Shown: positions 54,701 to 64,000 of the stretch, one piece after another
Numbering within the stretch: the stretch's first letter is position 1
Layout of the letters: every line of letters starts with the position of its first letter
NCBI RefSeq assembly: GCF_963082655.1
Contig: NC_081553.1
Coordinates: 39,844,945 to 39,908,944 of the forward strand
Direction: 5' to 3'
Source: Stomoxys calcitrans
Lineage: Eukaryota > Arthropoda > Insecta > Diptera > Muscidae
Length of the DNA stretch: 64,000 nucleotides
Notes under the pieces: generated by a model
The model's database searches: none
What the model was told of the DNA's origin: nothing
The model's input: the letters and a program-made list of their open reading frames with translations, nothing else
Made by a program: the position numbers and the translations under genes

Positions 54701-55297
54701 ACACTCTAAGTAGTAAACTCAGGCTCCAAAAAGTATAAAACCACAATGTTGCGTATAGACTCAAAAACGGCTGAACCGATTTTCATGAAATTTTCACAGA
54801 TGGTAGAGTTTGAGCGCTCGGTGAAGTTTGGGTACTACATTTTTTGATATCCGAAGGGGTGAGGACCGTCCCCCTAACCACAATTTTCAAAATCGCCGGA
54901 TCTCGGAGATGGGTGCGCCGATTTACGCAAAATTTAGTTTGTTTATAATAACTTGAAAACAGAAATATGGTATACTTATTTAAGGTGGGATGTCTAGGGC
55001 GGCCGCCAAATGGAAATTAAACCAATTATGACAAAATTAGGCTCTAATAAAAGGTATTTGAGACTAGAGCTCGAATCTGATACATAGGGTCCACCTCACC
55101 CCCATTCCGGACATACTTACCCACCATAGCAATAGAAGTCTCAAATGAGAGGTATTTATTAGTAGAGCACCAATATGATATCCACATTGGGGCGAAATAT
55201 CTGAAAGGGCGAACCAGCACCCCCAAACTGGACTTATTTCCAGGCCATGTTAGTAAAGATGTCAAATCTCGAAGCAGAGCGGGCCCTGTCCAGCTAG
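54701..55297 (+). mobile_element. Repeat C copy 1, Helitron-like 3' end
   Basis: Contains the C leader ('actcaaaaacggctgaaccg', 'cagatggtagagtttgagcg', 'ccgaaggggtgaggaccgtc'), a few ~127-bp subrepeats ('gatatccacattggggcgaa'), and a terminus 'gcgggccctgtccagctag' ending in CTAG (55294-55297), followed by T. Known: Helitrons end in a hairpin plus CTRR and insert between A and T. The stem is eroded in this copy. Confidence 0.6.
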
Positions 55298-55307
55298 TCT
55301 TATATAT

Positions 55308-56962
55308 AACAAGTAAAAGCGTGCTAAGTTCGGCCAGGCCGAATCTTATATACCCTCCACTATGGATCGCATTTGTCGAGTTCTTTTCCCGGCATCTCTT
55401 CTTAGGCAAAAAAGGATATAAGAAAAGAGTTGCTCTGCTATTAAAACGATATCAAGATATGGTCCGGTTCGGACCACAATTAAATTATATGCTGGAGACC
55501 TGTGTAAAATTTCAGCCAATTCGTATAAGAATTGCGCCCATTGGGGCTCACGAAATAAAATAGAGAGAACGATTTATATGGGATCTGTATCGGGCTATAG
55601 ACCGATTCAGACCATAATAAACACGTTTGTTGATGGTCATGAGAGGATCCGTCGTACAAAATTTCAGGCATATCGGATAATAATTGCGACTTCTAGGGGT
55701 CAAGATCCCAGATCGGTTTATATGGCAGCTATATCAGGTTATGAACCGATTTGAACCTTATTTGACACAGTTGTTGAAAGTAAAAGTAAAATACGTCGTG
55801 CAAAATTTCAGCCAAATCGGATAGGAACTGCGCCCTCTAGAAGCTCAAGAAGTCAAATCCCCAGATCTGTTTATATGACAGCTATATCAGCTTATGGACC
55901 GATTTCAACCATAATTGGCACAGTTGTTGGATATCATAACGAAATACTTGGTGCAAAAATTCATTCAAATCGGATAAGAATTGTGCCCTCTAGAGGCTCA
56001 AGAAGTCAAGACCCAAGATCGGTTTATATGGCAGCTATATCAGGTTATGGACCGATTTCAACCATACTTGGCACAGTTGTTGGATATAATAACAAAACAC
56101 GTCGTGCGAAATTCCATTCCATTCGGATAAGAATTGCGCCCTCTAGAGGCTCAAGAAGTCAAGACCCAAGATCGGTTTATATGGCAGCTATATCAGGTTA
56201 TGGACCGATGTGAACCATACTTGGCACAGTTGTTGGATATAATAACAAAACACGTCGTGCAAAATTTCATTCTGATCGGATAAGAATTGCGCACTCTAGA
56301 GGCTCAAGAAGTCAAGACCCAAGATCGATTTATATGGCAGCTATATCAGGTTATGAACCGATTTAAACCATACTTGGCACAGTTGTTGGGTATCATAACA
56401 AAGCACGTCGTGCAAAATTTCATTCTGATCGGATAAGAATTGCGCACTCTAGAGGCTCAAGAAGTCAAGACCCAAGATCGATTTATATGGCAGCTATATC
56501 AGGTTATGGACCGATTTGAACTATACTTGGCACAGTTGTTGGATATCATAACAAAACACGTCGTGCAAAATTTCATTCCAATCGGATAAGAATTGCGCAC
56601 TCTAGAGGGTCAAGAAGTCAAGACCCAAGATCGGTTTATATGGCAGCTATATCAAAACATGGACCGATATGGCCCATTTACAATACCAACCGACCTACAC
56701 TAATAAGAAGTATTTGTGCAAAATTTCAAGCGGCTGGCTTTACTCCTTCGGAAGTTAGCGTGCTTTCGACAGACAGACGGACGGACGGACGGACGGACGG
56801 ACGGACGGACGGACAGACGGACGGACATGGCTAAATCGACATAAAATTTCACGACGATCAAGAATATATATACTTTATGGGGTCTCAGACGAATATTTCG
56901 ATTAGTTACAAACAGAATGACGAAATTAGTATACCCCCCATCTTATGGTGGAGGGTATAAAA
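55308..56962 (+). mobile_element. mini-me/INE-1-like element, subfamily A copy 2, complete
   Basis: Start 'aacaagtaaaagcgtgctaa', palindrome with one change (TTCGGCCAGGCCGAA), box 'tataccctccactatgg', seven subrepeats of about 152 bp ('atggcagctatatcaggtta' near 55721, 56027, 56180, 56334, 56487), (GGAC/CAGA)n at 56768-56826, 'gatcaagaatatatatac' core, end 'atggtggagggtataaaaa' at 56945-56962. Two neighbouring subrepeats (about 56240-56400 and 56400-56550) are almost identical, showing recent unit duplication. It lies between two C elements. Confidence 0.85.
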
Positions 56963-58540
56963 ATCTTATTGACTCAAAAACGGCTGAACCGATTTTCATG
57001 AAATTTTTCACACATGGTAGAGTTTGAGCCCTCGGTGAAAATAAGGTACTAAATTTGTTGATATCTGAAGGGGGGCGGACCCTCCCCCTTAACCTAATTT
57101 TCAGAAACGCCAGATCTCATAGATAGGTGGTGCGATTTAAGCGAAATTTTATATGCTCTCATATAGTAACCTAAAAACAAAAAATTGGTACCCAAATTTC
57201 GGATAGGGTACCTAGGGGGCGCCCACCCCCAAAATCTACCAAACATATATTTAGACCAATCACGACAATATGGGACTCAAATAAAAGGTATTTAAGAGTA
57301 GAAAACATATTTGATATCCAATTGTCGGACCAAGTGTTTGGGAGACCACCCCAACCCCCAACACACCCCTAAATCGAACATATTTATCCACCATGGCAAT
57401 ATGGGGCTCAAATGAAAGTTATTTGCGAGTAGAATACGAATCTGATATCCAAAGGTGGGACCAAGTTTCTTGGGTTCCCCCCTTGCCCAAAAACACCCCA
57501 CAAACAGGACTTTTTTACTGACCATGGCAATATGGGGCTTTAATAAAAGGTACTTGAGTGTAGAATACGAATCTGATACCCAAAGGTGGGACCAAGTGTT
57601 TGGGGGCCGCCTCTCCCCAAAAACATCCCCCAAAGGGGACAAATTTACCACCATAGCTATGGGGTTCAAATGAAAGATTTTGGAAATTAAGCACGAATCT
57701 GATATCAATATTCGGGAAAAGTGTCTATGGGGCTACCCCACCCGCATAACACTACTCAAATAGGAAATATTTGCTGACCATTATAAAATAGGGCTCAAAT
57801 AGGAGATATTTTAGAGTAAAACTCAAATCTGATATATATTTTCAAGGCCAAGTCACTGAGTGCCCGCCCCATTCCCAAAACACCCCCCAAACCAGCCATG
57901 TTTGCTTGAAAGGTATTTGGGAGAAAACCACGAATCTGATATCCATAGGTGGGACCAAGGGTTTGAGGGGCCGCCCCTTCCCAAAAACATGCCCCAAAGA
58001 GGACAAATTTACGACCATTGCAATATGGTGCTCAAATGAAAGTAAAGCATGAATCTGATATCAATATTCGGGAAAAGTGTCTATAAGACCACCCCACCCC
58101 CAAAACACCCCCTAAACCGGTCATGTTTGCCGACTATGGAAATATGGGGCTCAAAGGAAAGGCATTTGAGAGTAGACCACGAATCTAATATATCTACATT
58201 TGGGACCAACTGTGTAAGGGACGTCCCACCACCTTAACAACCCCCAAATAGGAAGTATTTGCTCACCCAGATAGTTGGGGTCTTCACGACCATACCCCAA
58301 ACCGGACGTATTTGCTGATTTTTGCAATAAGGGGTTCAAATGAAAGGTATTTGAGAATAGGAAACGTATTTTATATCCCATTTGAGGCCAATGGCAAGAA
58401 TGGGGTTCAAATAAATGATACATAGAGAATAGAGCACGATGCTGATATATGTTCAGTGCTAAGTGTTTGGGGGACCACCCCACTCTCCAAAACAAATGAA
58501 AAGTATTGGGGAGTAGAGCTCGAAATTGATACCAACTATC
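56963..58540 (+). mobile_element. Repeat C copy 2 with ~127-bp tandem units
   Basis: Leader 'actcaaaaacggctgaaccg' near 56972, then about eleven diverged units carrying 'atggggctcaaatgaaag', 'gaatctgatatccaaaggtg', 'gggaccaagtgtttgggg' and C-rich 'accccacccccaaaacacc'; anchors near 57402, 57530, 57655 and 57789 are about 125-134 apart. It decays into AT-rich DNA without a visible CTAG end. Frames such as 57292-57708 are periodic by-products. Confidence 0.65.
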
Positions 58541-59672
58541 GGGACCAATTTTCTAAAATTTCGACAAATTTTTCTTTATTTAAACAAAAAAAACTAGCAC
58601 AATTTATTTCAGACAAAATTTTCTCCAAAAAAAATAACCTTCTGCTATAGAATTAAAATTTCGGCAAATTTTTCTTAATTTATTAATTTTGAAATTATAT
58701 GGCTTGATTTCTAAAAATTCCCATTTTTTTCTCTGTATAACCATCTTTGCCTTCCTTCATTTCATCTCTCACTTCACTGCCATAGAAAATTGTTTAGGAT
58801 TTGGTTGCCCAGAGATAAGCCGAACAGGACAATACCACCAAAGATAATTAGACAAAGCAGTATGGACAAACAGAATACGAAAATCTTTGAAAAGTATCAT
58901 AACACATAAAAGTGAATAACTGAAGAAATGTAATGCGAGAGTTAAAGAGGGTGATCAACGTAAGCGTACAACCAAAGAAAGAAAAACTTAAAAATGACTG
59001 ATGGTCGCCTAAGAGTATGCAATGCTAATCTGCGTTAAGAAATCTAAACCAGCCAACATAAAGGGGTTTTACAAGTTCTTAGCACTTTACCTGTGTTCTT
59101 ACCCATAACTTTGGCCCATTGTCTTTGTGAATGTTGTATCTGTTATCAGAATGCCCCTGGGACACCATTGTGTATAAGATAGTCGCAACAACCCTTTCCA
59201 AACAGCTACTCTGCTAAGCATTGGCATTGTAGAAATTTAAATGAAAAATTAGTTAATTATGTTGACTTTTGCGGCTTTCGTTGGTAATCTTAGCCGAAGA
59301 AATGTATAAACTTTCGCCAAACTTTATATCAAAATTAGAAGAAATCCCTTAAAGGGCAATAAAACTTATTGGGTGTTTTGGCATTACAATTTCTATGGAC
59401 CTTAGATGGAGTTAGGCTTTTGGTAGGAGGAGTTAGAGAGATGAAGATTTTAAAATTTCTCAGTAATATGAATGTTATTTTATTTATTATTGAAAAGACT
59501 TTAAATTTTCATAAGTCTTAGTAAGGAATAAGGTTTCCCTAAAAGTATGCAATTTTAATTGACGTTCATAAAAGTATGCAGCAGATTATTATCATTAAGG
59601 CCAAGGGAAAATCAGGTATGAAGCAAAGACATTAGGAGCCACCGTGAAAATGACACTTTAGAAGAAAAAAAA
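58541..59672. other. Unique AT-rich region
   Basis: No repeat family or exon recognised. Confidence 0.5.
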
Positions 59673-59990
59673 AACAAGTAAAAACGAGTTTATATACCCC
59701 CTACCATGGATCGCATGTGTCAAGTTCTTTGCCCGATATCTCTTAAAGGCTCTCTTTATAGGCAAACAAAAGATAAAGGATACGAATTTCTATGCTATTG
59801 GAGCTATACCAAGCTATGTACCGATTCCGATCATACTTATCACGGATGTTGAGGACCAAAGTAGAAGTCACTGTGCAAAATTTCAGCCAAATCGGATAAG
59901 AATTGGGCTCTAGAGAAACTTAAGATGTAAAATCGGGAGATAGATTTCTAAGGGAGCTATATCAGATTATGGTCCGATTCAGAACACCCT
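59673..59990 (+). mobile_element. mini-me subfamily A-like 5' part
   Basis: 'aaaacaagtaaaaacgagtt' followed directly by 'tataccccctaccatggatc' (palindrome deleted), then the A leader ('tgtcaagttctttgcccg') and one to two subrepeats. It is cut off where repeat C sequence begins. Confidence 0.65.
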
Positions 59991-61584
59991 CCCCCTTACC
60001 CCAAAAGTAGTAGCCAAAAATAAAAGTAGACCGATCGGGAAAATATGGGATTCAAATGAAAGGTATTCAAGAGTAGAGTACGAATTTCATAATAAAAGTT
60101 GGGTCCAAATACCTGGGGGGCTGCCCCAACCCCAAAACCCCTTAAAATACGTTCACTTGATGATCATGACAATATGGGACTTAAATAAAATGTATTCGGG
60201 AGTAGATTACGAATATGGTCAAGAAGTAGTAATAAGCTATATAATTTATTGACAACGTAAGGGAGCGGACCCTCCACCCTTACCACAAAAACACCACCCA
60301 AAACCAAAAGTGGACCGATAAGGACAATATGGGTGTTAAATGAAAAGTATGAGGGGGTAGATAACGAATTCGACATACAAATTCAGGTCGAAGTATAGGG
60401 ATCACCCCACACCCACAAAAACGCTAAAAATGGGCATATTAGCCCGGTTTGTTTGTTCCAATATGGAACTGAAAAACGGCAGAACCAATTTCTCGAAATT
60501 TTCCCATATTGTGTAGGTTGGTCTGGAAGGAAACAAAGGCTATACAATTTTTCGGCATCGAAAGGGGAACGGACCCTCCCCCTTATGCCAAAAACACAAC
60601 CCAAAATCAAAAGTGGACCGATCGGGACAATATAAGTATCAAATGAAAGGTATTGGAGAGTACAACACGAATATGGTATCAAAAGTTGAGTCTAAGTACC
60701 CATCGGGCCGGCCCAACCCCAAAACTCCCCCAAACAGACATATTGGACGTTCATTTCAATATGTGGAGTGGATCTCGAATCTGGCATACAAATACAAATA
60801 CAGATCGAAGTATAGGAGGTAACGCCACCCCTCAAAAACGCCATTAGACCCATTGTGGCTAAATGATACTTGGCTGAACCGATTTTCTTAAAATTTTGAT
60901 AGATTGTGTTCGTTTGTCTGGAAGAAAACAAAGGCTTTATAATTTTACGATATAGGGTGAGGCGGGAGGTCCGCCAAAAACGGCACACATATCCGAAAGT
61001 GGTCCGATGGGCACAATGAAGGTATCAAATGAAAGATATTGGAGACCAGAAAACGAGTACCCCCAAATTGGCATGTTAGCAGACCATGTGGGCTATATGG
61101 GACTCAAATGAAAGGTATTAAGAGGTAGATTACGAATATGACATTAAAATTTGCGTTCAAGTCTAGGTGGCGCTTTTCCTCCTAAAGATACGTCAAATGG
61201 GTTATTTGACCCATTATGACAATATGGGACTCAAATGAAAAGTGTTGCGGCGTAGAAAACGAATTTGATATCTAATTTTTGAGCCATGTGTTTTGGGGTA
61301 CGCCCTAAAGAACCCCTTAAACCGAACTTCATCCCGCAGTGCGACACCTCTTTGGGGAAAATTTATTAAATGACAATGCATGGCATTGTACCTCGCAAAT
61401 GTCGCGAGCATTAAGAGGGGATAAACACCGCTTTGCCGATGTTCTCGCCTGGATTCGAACGCGTTCAGCGTCATAGGCTGCAATGGCACGAATTCGATAT
61501 CCGCATTCAGGGCGAAGTGTCCCCACACTAAAAAGATATTAGAGAGTTAAAAAAGGCGCTGCGGAGCGGGCCTGGTCCGCCTAG
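59991..61584 (+). mobile_element. Repeat C copy 3 with canonical Helitron-like 3' hairpin
   Basis: Multiple C units ('gggttcaaatgaaaggtatt' types near 60050, 60640, 61020, 61100) and repeated leader parts ('ctgaaaaacggcagaacc' near 60467, 'ggctgaaccgattttctt' near 60872). The end is GCGGA (61561-61565), ten-base loop, TCCGC (61576-61580), CTAG (61581-61584), then T. This matches the Helitron rule of a short GC hairpin just before CTRR. A SINE piece is embedded at 61327-61482. No Rep-helicase is present. Confidence 0.65.
61327..61482 (-). mobile_element. SINE fragment inside repeat C
   Basis: 'cccgcagtgcgacacctctt', 'gtacctcgcaaatgtcgc', 'tggattcgaacgcgttcagc' match the SINE in minus orientation. 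Both ends are short. Confidence 0.75.
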
Positions 61585-62275
61585 TCATTTATTTCAACTT
61601 AACTTCGCGATAGTACAAAGAAGGCAGTTAATGAAAATGTGCGGAGAGAATGGGCAATTACAAAGTAAGCAGAAACGGCTATGTAAATGCTGTGGAGTTC
61701 AATCATTAACCGGAATTTTGAGCCAATCCCAAATCGTAATCTGTCTATATGCCCTACACCACCACTGTGGTACAGCGTATTATAAGTTTGTGCATTTGTT
61801 TACAACGCTAAGAAGGCGAAGAACTAGACCCATTGATAAGTATACTGATCGACTCGGAATCACTTTCTGATTCATTTAGCCATGTCCCTCTGTCCGTCTG
61901 TGAGTTCATGTATTCTTGTAATAAAAGGTACAGGTCGTATATGCTGTCCAATTGTCACAAAAATTTACATATGTCACTTATTTGGCTCAAGCACGAGCGC
62001 TATTAATTTTGGTAAAAATCGGTTAAGATCAAGATATAGCTCCCATTTATATCTGTCGCCCAAATCTGATCTTAACATATCTGCAAAATTTCATCAATAT
62101 CGGTTCAGATGTGGATATAGCTCACATATACTTATATTAATCGCCGGAATTGAACTTATGGCGTCGTAGTAACATCAATTTTCAAACGATATGTTAGAAA
62201 AAGTCGGTTCAGATTTATATATAGCTCTCATATACATATATCTATTGCCCGAATTTATAATTATAGGGTAGGTGC
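61585..62275 (+). mobile_element. Spacer and decayed mini-me-like sequence
   Basis: 61585-61820 has no recognised feature. From about 61830 worn mini-me parts appear: 'tttagccatgtccctctgtc' (GTCY block), 'gatcaagatatagctcccat', 'atcggttcagatgtggatat'. No ends are visible. Confidence 0.5.
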
Positions 62276-63306
62276 CTTTGCCTTTCCTTACTGATTTTTC
62301 AATAAATTTTAAATACAAAATTTAATTGGACCCCCTTGCATTTAAAAAAAAAAAATCCTTCGTTATGAAATTCCGTCTCATTGTCCCCGAAAAGTATGCA
62401 ACATTTCAACAGTAGTCGAAGTTGATACAAATGTTCATAGTATTATTCCTATCTTCACCGTATCTTAGCTAATTTCCCTGCTTTCTAGCTTCCCATTCCA
62501 AAGTTGTTTTTAGCCTTCATCTCTCAGAGACCTTGTGCCCATATAAATCTCCTTTAAAACCCTTTACGCATTTCTGCCATAACCTGTTTTCTTATCTATG
62601 CTTAATGTAATGACTTTGATTTCTCATAATGAATACAACAACAACACCACAATCCTCATACCATATTACAGTAATGTTATGGTCCTTAATAAATACCCTA
62701 CCTTATTACATATTTGACTCTAAGGCCTATAACAAATAAAATTTCAAAAATTTCCAACCATTGGAATTCCATGACCTTTTAGTTGTGTATTCACGCGTAA
62801 TCAAAGCACAGCAATTTAAAGCCATCGACTGCCGGGACAGCAAGAAGAAAGACACAATGAGAGCTTAGCCATGCCAAAGGAAATTCATAAGATAAGCATT
62901 TTAAAACCCCGTAACGGCTGTGTTATTAAATCAAGTTAATAACTTTTCCAACGGCAATAAAACTGTCAAAGTGATAACATTCCCTTTTGTTTTTGGCCTA
63001 ACAAAAAGAAAGTTCTAAGAATCCCGACACCCTGCAAGCCAATAGCTTATATTAACCTCTTTGGATTTCGGTGGGTTGAGGGAAAATTGGTTGGTCGCTT
63101 ACTTTATGTTATCTCTAGGTATATCAAAATGGCATTTGAAATTATTTTTTTCTATGGAATTAAAAACAAAAACTAAGTTTTAAGAAAAAGAAAGTAATTA
63201 TAAAATTTTATTAGAGAGAATAGGGTGATAGAAGTGTTCTGAAGGTGAGAGTATTAGAAACATTAGCCAAAAACAGTTTTTGAGCTCATATCCGAAAGAA
63301 TAACAT
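62276..63306. other. Unique AT-rich region
   Basis: No exon or repeat recognised. Confidence 0.5.
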
Positions 63307-63964
63307 CCTAGAGTAGAGCAGAGTAGAGTAGAGTAGAGTAGAGTAGAGTAGAGAAGAGTAGAGAAAAGTAGAGTAGAGTAGAGTAGAGTAGAGCAGAGTA
63401 GAGTAGAGTAGAGTAGAGTAGAGTAGAGTAGAGTAGAGAAGAGTAGAGTAGAGTAGAGTAGAGTAGAGTAGAGTAGAGTAGAGTAGAGTAGAGTAGAGTA
63501 GAGTAGAGTAGAGTAGAGTAGAGTAGAGTAGAGTAGAGTAGAGTAGAGTAGAGTAGAGTAGAGTAGAGTAGAGTAGAGTAGAGTAGAGTAGAGTAGAGTA
63601 GAGTAGAGTAGAGTAGAGTAGAGTAGAGTAGAGTAGAGTAGAGTAGAGTAGAGTAGAGTAGAGTAGAGTAGAGTAGAGTAGAGTAGAGTAGAGTAGAGTA
63701 GAGTAGAGTAGAGTAGAGTAGAGTAGAGTAGAGTAGAGTAGAGTAGAGTAGAGTAGAGTAGAGTAGAGTAGAGTAGAGTAGAGTAGAGTAGAGTAGAGTA
63801 GAGTAGAGTAGAGTAGAGTAGAGTAGAGTAGAGTAGAGTAGAGTAGAGTAGAGTAGAGTAGAGTAGAGTAGAGTAGAGTAGAGTAGAGTAGAGTAGAGTA
63901 GAGTAGAGTAGAGTAGAGTAGAGTAGAGTAGAGTAGAGTAGAGTAGAGTAGAGTAGAGTAGAGT
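63307..63964. repeat. (GAGTA)n pentanucleotide satellite tract
   Basis: About 130 units of gagta/tagag. The outer left 130 bases contain point changes (gagca, gagaa), while 63440-63960 is almost perfectly pure. Because 5 is not a multiple of 3, the minus strand stays open as a long (YSTLL)n frame, which is an artefact. The purity suggests recent expansion or an assembly limit. Confidence 0.97.
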
Positions 63965-64000
63965 ACTGTAGAGGAATGTCCGTCCGTCTGTCGAAATCAC
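63965..64000 (-). mobile_element. mini-me (GTCY) block at the window edge
   Basis: 'aatgtccgtccgtctgtcg' and 'aaatcac' are the standard sequence just inside the mini-me microsatellite, so an element continues beyond the window. Its TA-rich outer part appears to be replaced by the pentanucleotide tract. Confidence 0.65.

Noticed and set aside
63308..64000. 230-residue open frame on the minus strand
   Set aside because: It is the translation of the (GAGTA)n tract, a pure pentamer repeat that cannot create stops in that frame; no start context or domain.
1..64000. LTR retrotransposon or integrated viral genome
   Set aside because: No paired long direct repeats with primer-binding site, and no gag, protease, integrase or viral structural motif was seen; the retroelement pieces are all of non-LTR type.

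Overview
The window reads as repeat-rich intergenic or intronic DNA of a higher fly. The mobile-element families point to a calyptrate dipteran, probably a muscid such as Stomoxys, Haematobia or Musca. The species is an inference from repeat style; no host exon was found to confirm it. DNA is AT-rich, no long host-like open reading frame stands out, and long unique stretches carry only microsatellites. There is one 200-base assembly gap (31690-31889).

The dominant component is a set of related non-autonomous elements that I assign to the mini-me / INE-1 (DINE-1) group, i.e. Helentron-associated elements. Each has a 5' start like aacaagtaaaaaggcg, a GC palindrome (TTCGGCCGGGCCGAA), a subterminal box (ataccctccacc or atacccaccacc), a core of tandem subrepeats of about 152 bp, the core 'attcttgatc' with a (GTCY)n microsatellite, and the inverse box ending in ggtataaaaa. 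I call the subfamilies A, B, D and E. They fill roughly a third of the window and are often nested. A second repeat class (C, 54.7-61.6 kb) has a tandem unit of about 127 bp and an end resembling a canonical Helitron 3' terminus (hairpin, then CTAG followed by T).

Layout: 0.35-1.9 and 4.9-6.0 kb, GC-rich satellite of about 142 bp with a trimeric higher-order period; 3.3-4.8, A element; 6.3-6.5, mariner MITE; 6.5-6.9, retrotransposon tail; 7.1-10.2, mini-me elements; 10.2-11.6, unique; 11.6-12.9, B element; 13.26-13.87, fold-back mariner-like element; 14-17.5, nested SINE, repeat G, A element and mariner end; 17.8-22.3, dead LOA/R1-like retrotransposon split by a palindromic 31-bp minisatellite; 23.4-25.7, antisense relative of that retrotransposon carrying a SINE; 25.7-26.0, Transib MITE; 27-28.5 B; 29.3-33.9 D with nested B; 35.4-37.1, retrotransposon and transposase remnants; 37.1-38.6 B; 39-41.9, Transib plus D element holding a mariner and a SINE; 42.9-45.2, SINE cluster with four tandem copies; 46.9-48.8 E and B; 50.7-53.7, a second palindromic 31-32-bp minisatellite; 54.7-61.6, C elements with an A element inside; 61.8-62.3, old mini-me; 63.3-64.0, (GAGTA)n array.

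No working gene is supported. All transposase and reverse-transcriptase coding regions carry stops, deletions or lost catalytic residues. The biological content is the mobile-element ecology: nested insertions allow relative dating, and three features look unusual: two distant arrays built from the same hairpin-forming unit, a mariner-like element turned into a 200-bp-armed hairpin, and matched changes at both ends of the mini-me subfamilies.
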